NCBI RefSeq assembly: GCF_006438845.1
Contig: NZ_RCZJ01000001.1
Span: 1-64,000, forward strand
Direction: 5' to 3'
DNA length: 64,000 nt
From: Variovorax ginsengisoli
GTDB lineage: Bacteria; Pseudomonadota; Gammaproteobacteria; Burkholderiales; Burkholderiaceae_C
Shown here: one piece after another, positions 30,750 through 39,436 of the stretch
Layout: the number at the start of each line of letters is the position of its first letter
Numbering within the stretch: position 1 is the first letter of the stretch
Translations under genes and position numbers: made by a program
Notes under the pieces: generated by a model
Told to the model about the DNA's origin: nothing
What the model saw: only the letters and a program-made list of their open reading frames with translations
Databases searched by the model: none

Positions 30750-32038
30750 GCCTGTGCTCCTTCCTTCTTGAACAGTTCACGAAACACCGGATAGATGTCC
30801 TGCGCGCTCGCCACCTTGCGCATCGCGAAGTTGGGGCGCACGCCCTCGAGCTGCGCGTATTCCTGCCAGAGGTTCTGCTCGGCGTCGGCCACCTGCACGT
30901 AGGCGTAGTAGCGCACCATCGGCAGGATCGACTCTTCGAGCATCTGGCGGCAGCGGCCGCTGTCCTGGTGCCAGTTGTCGCCGTCGCTGGCCTGCGCGCC
31001 ATAGATGTTCCATTCGCCGCTGGGGTAGCGCGCGCGGATGATCTCGTCCATCAGCACAAGCGCGCTCGACACCACTGTGCCGCCGGTTTCGGTGGCGTGG
31101 AAAAACTCTTCCTCGCTCACTTCCTGCGCCTGCGTGTGGTGCCGCAAAAAGACCAGGTCGATTTTCTCGTAATGCCGCGTCAGGAACAGGTAGAGCAGCA
31201 TGAAGAAGCGCTTGGACATGTCCTTGCGGGCCTCGTCCATCGAGCCCGACACGTCCATCAGGCAGAACATCACCGCCTTGGCGCTGGGCACCGGAACCCG
31301 CACGCGGTTGCGATAGCGCAGGTCGATCGGGTCGATGTAGGGCACATGCTTGGCGGTGCGACGCAGCTCGATGATCTGCGCTTCCAGATCGCCGATGCGC
31401 TCGGACAGCGGCGGCTCGTGCGCACCCGGTTCGGCGCGCAACTGCAACAACTCGGTCTGCATCTTCAACAGGGCGACGCGGTCTTCGCCACCCAGGGCGA
31501 TGCGCCGTGCCAGTGCGCCGCGCATCGAGCGCACCACATGGAGGCTGCTCGGGTTGCCGTCGCTCTTGAAGCCGGCGCGGTGGCTCTTCCACTCGGGCAC
31601 TTCGGCCAACTGCGTGCGGACGAGGTGGGGCAGGGCGAGGTCCTCGAAGAACACCTGCATGAATTCTTCGCGCGTGAGCTTGAAGACGAAGTCGTCCTCG
31701 CCTTCGCCGCCGTCGCCCGCTTCGCCGCTGCCCTGGCCGCCGCCGCCCCCACCCGGCGGACGCTTGATGCGGTCGCCCTTGAGGTACTCCTGATTGCCCG
31801 GGTGCACATACTCGCGGTTGCCGCCCGGCCCATGACCGAACACCGGTTCGGAAACGTCGCGCTTGGGCAGCGTGATGTCCTCGCCGCGCTCCAGATCGCG
31901 AATGGTGCGACCGCTGATCGCGCGCCGTACCGCGTCTCGGATCTGACCCCGGTAGCGCCTGAGGAAGCGCTCGCGATTGCCGATCGACTTGTTCTTGCCG
32001 GACAAGCGTCGATCGATGATCTGTTGCAGCATGGCCAT
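30746..32038 (-). CDS. yeaH: YeaH/YhbH family protein (DUF444, von Willebrand A-like)
   Basis: A 430-residue protein. The basic N-terminal part and a Gly-rich linker (about 90-112, PPGGGGGGQGSGE) precede a C-terminal von Willebrand A-like domain with a metal site DVSGSMD at 262-268. It is the usual partner of PrkA (E. coli yeaG-yeaH), a stress and nitrogen-starvation pair; its molecular role is unknown. It follows prkA after 139 bases that contain an 85-base repeat, and overlaps spoVR by four bases. An alternative start is ATG 32032. Confidence 0.93.
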   Translation of the reverse strand: MAMLQQIIDRRLSGKNKSIGNRERFLRRYRGQIRDAVRRAISGRTIRDLERGEDITLPKRDVSEPVFGHGPGGNREYVHPGNQEYLKGDRIKRPPGGGGGGQGSGEAGDGGEGEDDFVFKLTREEFMQVFFEDLALPHLVRTQLAEVPEWKSHRAGFKSDGNPSSLHVVRSMRGALARRIALGGEDRVALLKMQTELLQLRAEPGAHEPPLSERIGDLEAQIIELRRTAKHVPYIDPIDLRYRNRVRVPVPSAKAVMFCLMDVSGSMDEARKDMSKRFFMLLYLFLTRHYEKIDLVFLRHHTQAQEVSEEEFFHATETGGTVVSSALVLMDEIIRARYPSGEWNIYGAQASDGDNWHQDSGRCRQMLEESILPMVRYYAYVQVADAEQNLWQEYAQLEGVRPNFAMRKVASAQDIYPVFRELFKKEGAQA

Positions 32039-32080
32039 GAACTACCTTGCGTTGCGCTTCAACCCTCTTCGCGCGGAGTG

Positions 32081-32165
32081 CCGCGGAACCGGCTCTGCCG
32101 GGCCGCTGGCGCTGCCCCTTGCAAGGGGGTTGGCGTGGCGACACGAAGTGCGCGAAGACTGGGGG
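32081..32165 (-). repeat. Intergenic repeat, copy A (85 bp)
   Basis: This stretch matches 50413-50498 over its full length at roughly four bases in five. Exact shared blocks include the first 15 bases (CCGCGGAACCGGCTC), AGGGGGTTGGCG, GGCGACACG, AGTGCGC and CTGGGGG. It holds a perfect 14-base palindrome CCCCTTGCAAGGGG at 32115-32128. It lies between prkA and yeaH, exactly 12 bases past the prkA stop. The element is probably dispersed in this genome, as similar GC-rich intergenic repeats are in relatives. Confidence 0.8.
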
Positions 32166-32177
32166 TTTGCATATTCG

Positions 32178-34100
32178 TCAGGAACTCTTGCGAACGCGCA
32201 GGTACCACTCGCACAGCAGCCGCACCTGCTTGGCGGTGTAGCCCTTCTCGACCATGCGCGCGACGAAGTCCTGGTGCTTCTTCTGTTCGTCGGCGCTGCT
32301 CTTGGTGTTGAAGCTGATGACGGGCAGCAGCTCTTCCGTGTTCGAGAACATCTTCTTCTCGATCACCGTGCGCAGCTTCTCGTAGCTGGTCCACGCCGGG
32401 TTGCGCCCGGCGTTGCCGGCACGGGCGCGCAGCACGAAGTTGACGATCTCGTTGCGGAAATCCTTCGGGTTCGAGATGCCCGCGGGCTTCTCGATCTTCT
32501 CGAGCTCCGCGTTGAGCGACACGCGGTCGAACACCTCGCCCGTGTCGACATCGCGGTACTCCTGGTCCTGGATCCAATAGTCGGCGTAGGTCACGTAGCG
32601 GTCGAAGATGTTCTGGCCGTATTCGCTGTAGCTCTCGAGGTAGGCGGTCTGGATTTCCTTGCCGATGAACTCGGCATAGCGCACCGCCAGGTGCTCCTTG
32701 ATGTACGCGAGGTACTTCTGTTCGGTCTCGGCCGGGAACTGCTCGCGCTCGATCTGCTGCTCGAGCACGTACATCAGGTGCACCGGGTTGGCCGCGACCT
32801 CGCTGCTGTCGAAGTTGAAGACCTTGGAGATGATCTTGAAGGCGAAGCGGGTCGACACGCCGCTCATGCCTTCGTCGACGCCCGCGTAGTCGCGGTACTC
32901 CTGCAGCGACTTGGCCTTGGGGTCGGTGTCCTTCAGGCTGTCACCGTCGTAGACCTGCATCTTGCTGAAGATGCTCGAGTTCTCCGGCTCCTTCAAGCGA
33001 GTGAGCACCGAGAACTGCGCCATCATGCGCAGCGTGCCGGGGGCGCACGGCGCCTCCCACAGCGAGGAGGTCCGCACCAGCTTCTCGTAGATCTTGATCT
33101 CTTCCGACACGCGCAGGCAGTAGGGCACCTTGACGATGTAGATGCGGTCGAGGAACGCCTCGTTGTTCTTGTTGTTGCGAAACGCCTTCCACTCGCTCTC
33201 GTTGCTGTGCGCCAGCACGATGCCGTCGAAGGGAATCGCACCGAAACCTTCAGTGCCCTTGAAGTTGCCTTCCTGCGTGGCGGTGAGCAACGGGTGAAGC
33301 ACCTTGATGGGCGCCTTGAACATCTCGACGAACTCCAGCAGGCCCTGGTTCGCGAGGCACAGGCCGCCTGAATACGAGTAAGCGTCGGGATCGTCCTGCG
33401 CATAGGTTTCGAGCTTGCGGATGTCGATCTTCCCGACCAGCGAGGAGATGTCCTGGTTGTTCTCGTCGCCCGGCTCGGTCTTGGCCACACCGATCTGTCG
33501 CAGTACCGAGGGAAACCGCTTCACCACCTGGAACTTGCGAATGTCGCCGCCGTACTCCTCGAGCCGCTTCACCGCCCACGGCGACAGGATGCGCTGCAGG
33601 TACCGACGAGGTATTCCGTATTCCTTCTCGAGAATCTCGCCGTCCTCGGCCGGGTCGAACAGACCCAGCGGCGACTCGTTCACCGGCGAACCCTTGATGG
33701 CATAGAAGGGCACGTGCTCCATGAGCTGTTTGAGCCGCTCGGCGATGGAGCTCTTGCCGCCACCCACCGGGCCGAGCAGGTAAAGAATCTGCTTCTTCTC
33801 CTCGAGGCCCTGCGCGGCGTGGCGGAAATAGGAAACCACCTGCTCGATGGCATCTTCCATGCCGTAGAACTCTTTGAACGCCGGATAAATCTTGATCACC
33901 TTGTTCGCGAAGATGCGCGAGAGGCGAGGGTCGTTGCGCGTGTCGACACGTTGAGGCTCGCCGATCGCCTTGAGCATGCGTTCGGCCGCGCTGGCATAGG
34001 CCACGGGGTCACGCTTGCAGATGTCAAGGTACTCCTGCAGCGAGATGACCTCTTCTCGCGTGCGGTCGTAACGAGCGGCAAAGTTGCTGATCACATCCAT
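32178..34100 (-). CDS. prkA: PrkA family serine protein kinase
   Basis: A 640-residue protein with an N-terminal AAA-type ATPase core (Walker A GPVGGGKSS at 110-118) and the C-terminal PrkA domain distantly like cAMP-dependent kinases. The family (YeaG in E. coli) responds to starvation and stress; whether it is truly a kinase or an AAA protease-like enzyme is debated. The start ATG 34100 has GGAGG seven bases upstream. It heads prkA-yeaH-spoVR. The leader of about 270 bases contains a 13-base near-palindrome TGCTGAATCAGCA at 34226-34238. Confidence 0.95.
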   Translation of the reverse strand: MDVISNFAARYDRTREEVISLQEYLDICKRDPVAYASAAERMLKAIGEPQRVDTRNDPRLSRIFANKVIKIYPAFKEFYGMEDAIEQVVSYFRHAAQGLEEKKQILYLLGPVGGGKSSIAERLKQLMEHVPFYAIKGSPVNESPLGLFDPAEDGEILEKEYGIPRRYLQRILSPWAVKRLEEYGGDIRKFQVVKRFPSVLRQIGVAKTEPGDENNQDISSLVGKIDIRKLETYAQDDPDAYSYSGGLCLANQGLLEFVEMFKAPIKVLHPLLTATQEGNFKGTEGFGAIPFDGIVLAHSNESEWKAFRNNKNNEAFLDRIYIVKVPYCLRVSEEIKIYEKLVRTSSLWEAPCAPGTLRMMAQFSVLTRLKEPENSSIFSKMQVYDGDSLKDTDPKAKSLQEYRDYAGVDEGMSGVSTRFAFKIISKVFNFDSSEVAANPVHLMYVLEQQIEREQFPAETEQKYLAYIKEHLAVRYAEFIGKEIQTAYLESYSEYGQNIFDRYVTYADYWIQDQEYRDVDTGEVFDRVSLNAELEKIEKPAGISNPKDFRNEIVNFVLRARAGNAGRNPAWTSYEKLRTVIEKKMFSNTEELLPVISFNTKSSADEQKKHQDFVARMVEKGYTAKQVRLLCEWYLRVRKSS

Positions 34101-34370
34101 GGAAAAACCTCCATCGAGTCGAAGAGGCCGAAGCCCCGGATCTGCCGCAGAACATGCGTCGACCGCAACCGCCTTGAAGGCGTTAGCGCACGGCGTACTG
34201 CCCTGCAAAAATTCCCTGACCAAACTGCTGAATCAGCATAAAGCAAAGAACGCACCCGCGTGCGCGCTGTTCGTTTCAGAACAATGGCGCCGCCTCAAAG
34301 TTCCTGTCGAACATGAACGATTCAGCACCGCCCGGCGCGCGGTCGGCAGCAAGTGCCTATGCACATCACC

Positions 34371-34403
34371 AAAAGAAAAGGGCAACCCACGGGTCGCCCT
34401 TTT
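34371..34403 (-). terminator. Rho-independent terminator of dnaJ
   Basis: Read leftward, GCCCTTTT-type complementarity (34396-34403 with 34376-34383) forms an eight-pair outer stem plus an inner ACCC/GGGT pairing, followed by CTTTTCTTTT. It begins 24 bases past the dnaJ stop and closes the grpE-dnaK-dnaJ unit. Confidence 0.8.
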
Positions 34404-34426
34404 CGATCGTGCCTCAGCCGCCGGTA

Positions 34427-35566
34427 TCAGCTGAAGAATTCCTTGGCCTTGTCGAACCAGCCCTTGTCGGTCGGGCTGTGCTTGTTGCCGCCTTTCTTCA
34501 ACGACTCGTCGAGCTCCTTCACCAGCTTGCGCTGATGCTCGGTGAGCTTGACCGGCGTCTCGACGCGCACATGGCAGTACAGGTCGCCGGGGTAGCTTCC
34601 GCGCACGCCCTTGATGCCCTTGCCGCGCAGGCGGAACTGCTTGCCGCTCTGCGTGCCTTCGGGAATGTCGATGGCCGCTGCGCCCTTGAGCGTCGGCACG
34701 TTGATCTCGCCACCGAGCGCCGCGGTGGTGATGCTGACCGGCACCACGCAATGCAGGTCGTCGCCATCACGCTCGAACAGTTCGTGCTTCTTCAGGCGGA
34801 TCTCGATGTACAGATCACCCGGCGGCCCGCCGTTGGTGCCCGGCTCGCCGTTGCCGGTGCTGCGGATGCGCATGCCGTCGTCGATGCCCGCGGGAATCTT
34901 CACTTCCAGCGTCTTGTTGTTCTTGATCTTGCCCTGGCCATGGCAGGTCGCGCACGGCTCGGGAATGATCTTGCCGGTACCGTGGCATTGCGGGCAGGTC
35001 TGCTGCACGCTGAAGAAGCCCTGCCGCATCTGCACCGCGCCGGCACCGTGGCAGGTTGTGCAGGTGATCGGCTTGGTGCCGGGCTTGGCACCGCTGCCGC
35101 TGCAGGTGGCGCAGTCGTCCCAGCTCGGAATGCGGATCTGGGCGTCCTTGCCGTCGGCCGCTTCCTCGAGCGTGATCTCCATCGCGTAGCTCAGGTCGCC
35201 GCCCCGGAAGACCTGTCGACCGCTGGCCTGACGGCCGCCGCGCGCGCCACCGAACACGTCGCCGAAGATGTCGCCGAAGGCTTCGGCGAAGCCGCCGAAG
35301 CCTTCCGCGCCCGGTCCGCCGCGCATGTTCGGGTCGACCCCGGCATGGCCATACTGGTCATAGGCCGCCCGTTTTTGCGGGTCCGACAGCATCTCGTAGG
35401 CTTCCTTGGCGTCCTTGAACTTCGCCTCGGCGTCCTTGGATCCATCGCCCTGGTTGCGGTCGGGATGGTGCTTCATCGCAAGCTTGCGATAAGCCTTCTT
35501 GATCTCTTCCTCGCTGGCGTTCTTGGGAACACCGAGGGTCTCGTAATAGTCGCGTTTGGTGGCCAT
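34427..35566 (-). CDS. dnaJ: Chaperone protein DnaJ
   Basis: A 379-residue type I J-protein that delivers clients to DnaK and stimulates its ATPase. The J domain (1-70) has HPD at 34-36. A Gly/Phe-rich region spans about 75-125. The zinc domain has four CXXCXGXG repeats ([32 protein letters not shown]). The C-terminal substrate-binding part is complete. It lies 87 bases after dnaK, across a terminator-like hairpin, and is closed by its own terminator. Confidence 0.98.
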   Translation of the reverse strand: MATKRDYYETLGVPKNASEEEIKKAYRKLAMKHHPDRNQGDGSKDAEAKFKDAKEAYEMLSDPQKRAAYDQYGHAGVDPNMRGGPGAEGFGGFAEAFGDIFGDVFGGARGGRQASGRQVFRGGDLSYAMEITLEEAADGKDAQIRIPSWDDCATCSGSGAKPGTKPITCTTCHGAGAVQMRQGFFSVQQTCPQCHGTGKIIPEPCATCHGQGKIKNNKTLEVKIPAGIDDGMRIRSTGNGEPGTNGGPPGDLYIEIRLKKHELFERDGDDLHCVVPVSITTAALGGEINVPTLKGAAAIDIPEGTQSGKQFRLRGKGIKGVRGSYPGDLYCHVRVETPVKLTEHQRKLVKELDESLKKGGNKHSPTDKGWFDKAKEFFS

Positions 35567-35600
35567 GGGTGCGGGTCGTCAGGAGCGGTGGCTGAAACGG

Positions 35601-35636
35601 AAAAGGCTGGATCACCCGTGGGGGGTGGTCCAGCCT
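35601..35636 (-). terminator. Terminator-like hairpin between dnaK and dnaJ
   Basis: On the minus strand a 14-pair stem (35604-35617 with 35623-35636, one G-U pair) closes a five-base loop and is followed by TTTT. It sits 17 bases past the dnaK stop and 34 bases before the dnaJ start. It would act as a partial terminator or mRNA-stabilising structure that keeps DnaJ below DnaK. Confidence 0.7.
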
Positions 35637-35653
35637 CGGAAAGGACCGGAAAA

Positions 35654-37588
35654 TCAGTCCTTCTTGACTTCCTTGACTTCGGCGTCGACCACGTTGTCGT
35701 CGGCCGGTGCGCTGGCAGCCGCTTCGGGGCCACCTGCTGCACCGCCTGCGCCACCGGCCGCAGCCTGCGCATCGGCGTACATCTTCTCGCCGAGCTTCTG
35801 GCTCGCGCTCATCAGGGTGTTCGTCTTTTCCTCGATGGCCGATTTGTCCTCGGTCTTCAGGGCTTCCTCGACATCCTTGATCGCGGCTTCGATCTTCTCC
35901 TTCTCGCCGGCTTCCAGGGTCGCACCGTGTTCGCCGAGCGACTTCTTCACGCTGTGGACCATGGCTTCGCCCTGGTTGCGGGCCTGCGCAAGCTCGACCT
36001 TCTTCTTGTCGTCGGCCGCGTTGAGTTCGGCGTCCTTCACCATCTTCTGGATCTCGTCTTCCGAAAGGCCCGAGTTCGCCTTGATGGTGATCTTGTTTTC
36101 CTTGCCGGTGCCCTTGTCCTTCGCGCCGACGTGCAGGATGCCGTTGGCGTCGATGTCGAAGCTCACCTCGATCTGCGGGGTGCCGCGCGCTGCCGGCGGA
36201 ATGCCCTCGAGGTTGAACTCGCCCAGGCCCTTGTTGCCCGAGGCGATCTCGCGTTCACCCTGGAACACCTTGATCGTCACGGCCGGCTGGTTGTCTTCGG
36301 CGGTCGAGAAGGTCTGCGCGAACTTGGTCGGGATGGTCGTGTTCTTCACGATCATCTTGGTCATCACGCCGCCCATGGTCTCGATGCCGAGCGACAGCGG
36401 GGTCACGTCGAGCAGCAGCACGTCCTTGCGGTCGCCCGAGAGCACCTGGCCCTGAATGGCGGCGCCGACGGCCACGGCTTCATCGGGGTTCACGTCCTTG
36501 CGCGGCTCCTTGCCGAAGAACTCCTTGACCTTCTCCTGCACCTTCGGCATGCGGGTCATGCCGCCAACCAGGATCACGTCGTTGATGTCCGACACGCTCA
36601 CGCCGGCATCCTTGATGGCGGTGCGGCAGGGCGCGATGGTGCGTTCCACCAACTCTTCAACCAGGCTTTCGAGCTTGGCGCGGCTGAGCTTGATGTTCAG
36701 GTGCTTCGGGCCCGAGGCATCGGCCGTCACGTAGGGGAGGTTGATGTCGGTGGCGGCGCCGTTCGACAGTTCGATCTTGGCCTTTTCGGCGGCTTCCTTC
36801 AGGCGCTGCAGCGCGAGCACGTCCTTGCCGAGATCGACGCCTTGTTCTTTCTTGAACTCGGAAATGATGTAGTCGATGATGCGCTGGTCGAAGTCTTCGC
36901 CACCCAGGAAGGTGTCGCCATTGGTCGACAGCACTTCGAACTGCTTCTCGCCATCGACGTCGGCGATCTCGATGATCGACACGTCGAAGGTACCGCCGCC
37001 CAGGTCATACACGGCGATCTTGCGATCGGCCTTGTCCTGCTTGTCCAGGCCGAAGGCCAGCGCTGCAGCCGTGGGCTCGTTGATGATGCGTTTGACGTCC
37101 AGACCCGCGATGCGGCCGGCGTCCTTGGTGGCTTGGCGCTGGCTGTCGTTGAAGTAGGCCGGCACGGTGATCACCGCTTCGGTCACCGGCTCGCCGAGAT
37201 AGTCTTCGGCGGTCTTCTTCATCTTGCGCAGGATCTCGGCGCTGACCTGTTGAGGTGCCAGCTTCTTGCCGCGCACTTCCACCCAGGCGTCGCCGTTGTC
37301 GGCCTTGGAGATGGTGTAGGGCATCAGGTCGATGTCCTTCTGCACTTCCTTTTCCTCGAACTTGCGGCCGATCAGGCGCTTGACGGCATAGATCGTGTTG
37401 CGCGGGTTCGTGACGGCCTGGCGCTTGGCGGCGGCGCCAACCAGCACTTCGCCGTCTTCCTGGTACGCCACGATGGACGGCGTGGTGCGCGCGCCTTCCG
37501 AGTTCTCGATCACGCGGGTCGTGTTGCCCTCCATGACCGAGACGCACGAGTTGGTGGTGCCAAGGTCGATGCCGATAATTCTGCCCAT
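35654..37588 (-). CDS. dnaK: Chaperone protein DnaK (Hsp70)
   Basis: A 644-residue Hsp70. The ATPase domain (1 to about 385) begins [11 protein letters not shown] and contains [12 protein letters not shown]. The linker [11 protein letters not shown] and the beta-sandwich substrate domain follow, then the helical lid with an Ala/Gly-rich tail ending EVKEVKKD. It folds and protects proteins with DnaJ and GrpE. It lies 105 bases downstream of grpE and reads in the same direction. The spacer holds a 9-base DnaA-box-like sequence. Confidence 0.98.
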   Translation of the reverse strand: MGRIIGIDLGTTNSCVSVMEGNTTRVIENSEGARTTPSIVAYQEDGEVLVGAAAKRQAVTNPRNTIYAVKRLIGRKFEEKEVQKDIDLMPYTISKADNGDAWVEVRGKKLAPQQVSAEILRKMKKTAEDYLGEPVTEAVITVPAYFNDSQRQATKDAGRIAGLDVKRIINEPTAAALAFGLDKQDKADRKIAVYDLGGGTFDVSIIEIADVDGEKQFEVLSTNGDTFLGGEDFDQRIIDYIISEFKKEQGVDLGKDVLALQRLKEAAEKAKIELSNGAATDINLPYVTADASGPKHLNIKLSRAKLESLVEELVERTIAPCRTAIKDAGVSVSDINDVILVGGMTRMPKVQEKVKEFFGKEPRKDVNPDEAVAVGAAIQGQVLSGDRKDVLLLDVTPLSLGIETMGGVMTKMIVKNTTIPTKFAQTFSTAEDNQPAVTIKVFQGEREIASGNKGLGEFNLEGIPPAARGTPQIEVSFDIDANGILHVGAKDKGTGKENKITIKANSGLSEDEIQKMVKDAELNAADDKKKVELAQARNQGEAMVHSVKKSLGEHGATLEAGEKEKIEAAIKDVEEALKTEDKSAIEEKTNTLMSASQKLGEKMYADAQAAAGGAGGAAGGPEAAASAPADDNVVDAEVKEVKKD

Positions 37589-37629
37589 GGTGTCTGCTCC
37601 TGAATGCTGAAATTGAGTTGTTGTGAACG

Positions 37630-37638
37630 TGTGGATAA
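37630..37638. promoter_or_regulatory. Single DnaA-box-like 9-mer upstream of dnaK
   Basis: TGTGGATAA is the complement of the consensus DnaA box TTATCCACA. It is a single site in the grpE-dnaK spacer, with no cluster and no AT-rich unwinding region, so it is not an origin. It may be a transcriptional DnaA site or chance. Confidence 0.3.
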
Positions 37639-37693
37639 CCCGGCGCGATTCAAGGGATGAAGCGGGGATTTCCTGTGGGTTTCTTGTGCGCGA

Positions 37694-38269
37694 TCAGCCG
37701 GCCGAACTGACCGTCACCAGCGCAGGCCGCAATACACGGTCGGCGATGGTGTAGCCCTTCTGCAGCACGCCGACGATGGTGTTGGGCTCCTGGCCGGGCG
37801 TGGGCACCACGGAGATGGCCTGGTGCTGGTGCGGATCGAACTTGGTGCCGGGGGGCGGTGCGATTTCGATCACCTTGTGGCGTTCCAGCGCGCTCTTGAG
37901 CTGGCGCAGCGTGGCCTCGGCACCTTCGCGAATCTGCTCGGGCGTGACGTCCTGGATGGCGAGCCCGGCCTCCAGGCTGTCCGTCACCGGCAGGAGGCTC
38001 TCGGCGAAGGACTCGACGGCGAACTTGCGAGCCTTGCTGATGTCGTCGTCGGCGCGGCGGCGGGCGTTTTGCACGTCGGCCTGGGCGCGCAGATACTGGT
38101 CAGCGAGCTCTGCGTTCTTGGCCTGCAGCGCAGCGAGTTCGGCTTGGAGGGTGGCGAGTTCGCCCTGTGCGTCGGCCTCGTTGGCGAATTGCGCGGCTTC
38201 CAGCTCTTCGGGGCTCGGGTCGCCTTGCAGGGTCTGCGGGTTCAGTTCGGGATTTTTAGGGTCTGACAT
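37694..38269 (-). CDS. grpE: Nucleotide exchange factor GrpE
   Basis: A 191-residue protein that releases ADP from DnaK. It has an acidic disordered N-terminus (1-45), a long coiled-coil helix (about 45-105) and a C-terminal beta domain with [10 protein letters not shown] and [18 protein letters not shown], the family signature. ATG 38269 is preferred to a TTG six bases upstream. It is first of the heat-shock operon; a sigma-32-like promoter lies 48-74 bases upstream. Confidence 0.97.
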   Translation of the reverse strand: MSDPKNPELNPQTLQGDPSPEELEAAQFANEADAQGELATLQAELAALQAKNAELADQYLRAQADVQNARRRADDDISKARKFAVESFAESLLPVTDSLEAGLAIQDVTPEQIREGAEATLRQLKSALERHKVIEIAPPPGTKFDPHQHQAISVVPTPGQEPNTIVGVLQKGYTIADRVLRPALVTVSSAG

Positions 38270-38316
38270 GCTCAAAAACCGTGGGATCGGCCGTGAAAGA
38301 AACGATTGCTAGCCAA

Positions 38317-38343
38317 CTGGGGTCGGCAGAAAGGTTTTTCAAG
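38317..38343 (-). promoter_or_regulatory. Sigma-32 (heat-shock) promoter of grpE-dnaK-dnaJ
   Basis: On the minus strand CTTGAAA (38343-38337) is followed after 14 bases by CCCCAG (38322-38317) and then TT. This matches the RpoH consensus CTTGAAA-N(11-16)-CCCCAT-N-T with one mismatch. Transcription would begin about 40 bases before the grpE ATG. Confidence 0.85.
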
Positions 38344-38345
38344 AC

Positions 38346-38371
38346 AAAAAAATGCGGCTTCATCAAGCCGC
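38346..38371 (-). terminator. Rho-independent terminator of the FKBP gene
   Basis: On the minus strand GCGGCTT and AAGCCGC form a seven-pair stem with a four-base loop (38354-38371), followed by a run of seven T (38352-38346). It ends the FKBP transcript just before the sigma-32 promoter, insulating the heat-shock operon. Confidence 0.85.
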
Positions 38372-38438
38372 TGGCAGGAAACGCTGCGTTTCCGGCACCG
38401 AGACCGGACAGCGGGGCGCCGGGCGGCGCCCCGTGGGC

Positions 38439-38789
38439 TCAATGAGCGTCCAGGAGCTCGACGTCGAACTTCAAGGTTGCGTTCGGAGGAATCACGCCGC
38501 CGGCGCCACGGGCACCGTAGCCCAGTGCGGCGGGAATCACCAGCGTGCGCTGTCCGCCGATCTTCATGCCGGCGACGCCTTCGTCCCAGCCCTTGATGAC
38601 CTGGCCGCCGCCCAGCGAGAACGCGAACGGGTCGTTGCGGTCGCGGCTCGAATCGAACTTGGCGCCTTGCACGCCGTCGTTGTAGAGCCAGCCGGTGTAG
38701 TGCACGTGCACGTGCTGACCGGGCTTGGCTTCGGCGCCATCACCGACGACGGTGTCTTCGTATTGCAGGCCGGAAGGGGTGGTGGGCAT
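38439..38789 (-). CDS. FKBP-type peptidyl-prolyl cis-trans isomerase
   Basis: A 116-residue single-domain FKBP that speeds proline isomerisation. Typical motifs are VHYTGWLYNDG, KFDSSRDR, VIKGWDEGVAGM and YGARGAGGVIPPNATL. It has no signal peptide, so it is cytoplasmic. A strong AAGGAG lies five bases before ATG 38789. It has its own terminator and is a separate unit beside grpE. Confidence 0.95.
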   Translation of the reverse strand: MPTTPSGLQYEDTVVGDGAEAKPGQHVHVHYTGWLYNDGVQGAKFDSSRDRNDPFAFSLGGGQVIKGWDEGVAGMKIGGQRTLVIPAALGYGARGAGGVIPPNATLKFDVELLDAH

Positions 38790-38894
38790 GAGCGCTCCTT
38801 GAATGAATGGGATGGAAGAAGGCCGGCAGTTTAACGAGGCGCGTCGCGGGACTTGCAGGACGGGATGCCGTCGGCCGGTCGATGCGCCGAAGGC

Positions 38895-39308
38895 TCAGTG
38901 GGACGGAAATGACGTGGCCGCGGCAGCAGCGGGTGCGGGCGGTGCGTCCGTCCCGGCATGGGGCGGGGCAGCGACGGCGGAGCCGCTGGCTGCGACCGCC
39001 GCGGCTTTCTTGACTTGCGCCGCCTGCCACTTGCCCGCGAAGGCCTGCAGGTCCGACAGCCGCTTGAGAAGGTCCTGCCCGCTGAGCGTGAGGCTGTAGC
39101 CATCGCCGCCGTGGATCACCAAGCCGGCTTCGCGCAGTTCCTTGATGCGCGTATTGAGCGTGTTGGGCGTGATGCCGCCCACGCTGTCTTGCAGCAGTCT
39201 GAAGGTCTGCGCATGGCCGTCGCGCAGCGCCCAGAGTACCCGCAGGGCGTAGCGCGCCTCCAGCAACGCGAGCAGCTGATTGACGGCTGCGTTTTCCTTG
39301 GAACTCAT
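38895..39308 (-). CDS. HxlR-type winged-helix transcriptional regulator
   Basis: A 137-residue protein. Residues 1 to about 90 form a winged helix-turn-helix of the HxlR type (RYALRVLWALRDG, then GGITPNTLNTRIKELREAGLV). The last 45 residues are an Ala/Pro-rich tail of low complexity. It lacks the N-terminal redox Cys found in some HxlR regulators. The target is unknown; it is followed after 105 bases by the FKBP gene on the same strand. Confidence 0.75.
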   Translation of the reverse strand: MSSKENAAVNQLLALLEARYALRVLWALRDGHAQTFRLLQDSVGGITPNTLNTRIKELREAGLVIHGGDGYSLTLSGQDLLKRLSDLQAFAGKWQAAQVKKAAAVAASGSAVAAPPHAGTDAPPAPAAAAATSFPSH

Positions 39309-39436
39309 CGAAATCGTCTCCTCGGGGCAATGGCGGCGCGGCTCGAACAGGGCCGGCGACTATAGCGCAGTCCCCGCGGTGCTACGAGTTTGGTAGCTGC
39401 GTCGCGCCGTGTGGCGCGGCTTGCGGCAGGTCGACC

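Noticed and set aside
34101-34370. Sigma-54 promoter upstream of prkA
   Set aside because: A TTTTTGCA stretch is present on the minus strand but no GG at the required ten-base spacing from GC, so the -24/-12 pattern fails.
34313-37603. A 1096-codon plus-strand frame opposite dnaJ and dnaK
   Set aside because: It crosses two chaperone genes, a terminator and the intergenic gap; composition is typical of antisense to Lys/Glu/Asp-rich genes.
37630-37638. Possible replication origin
   Set aside because: A single DnaA box without a cluster, AT-rich region or dnaA/dnaN neighbours.
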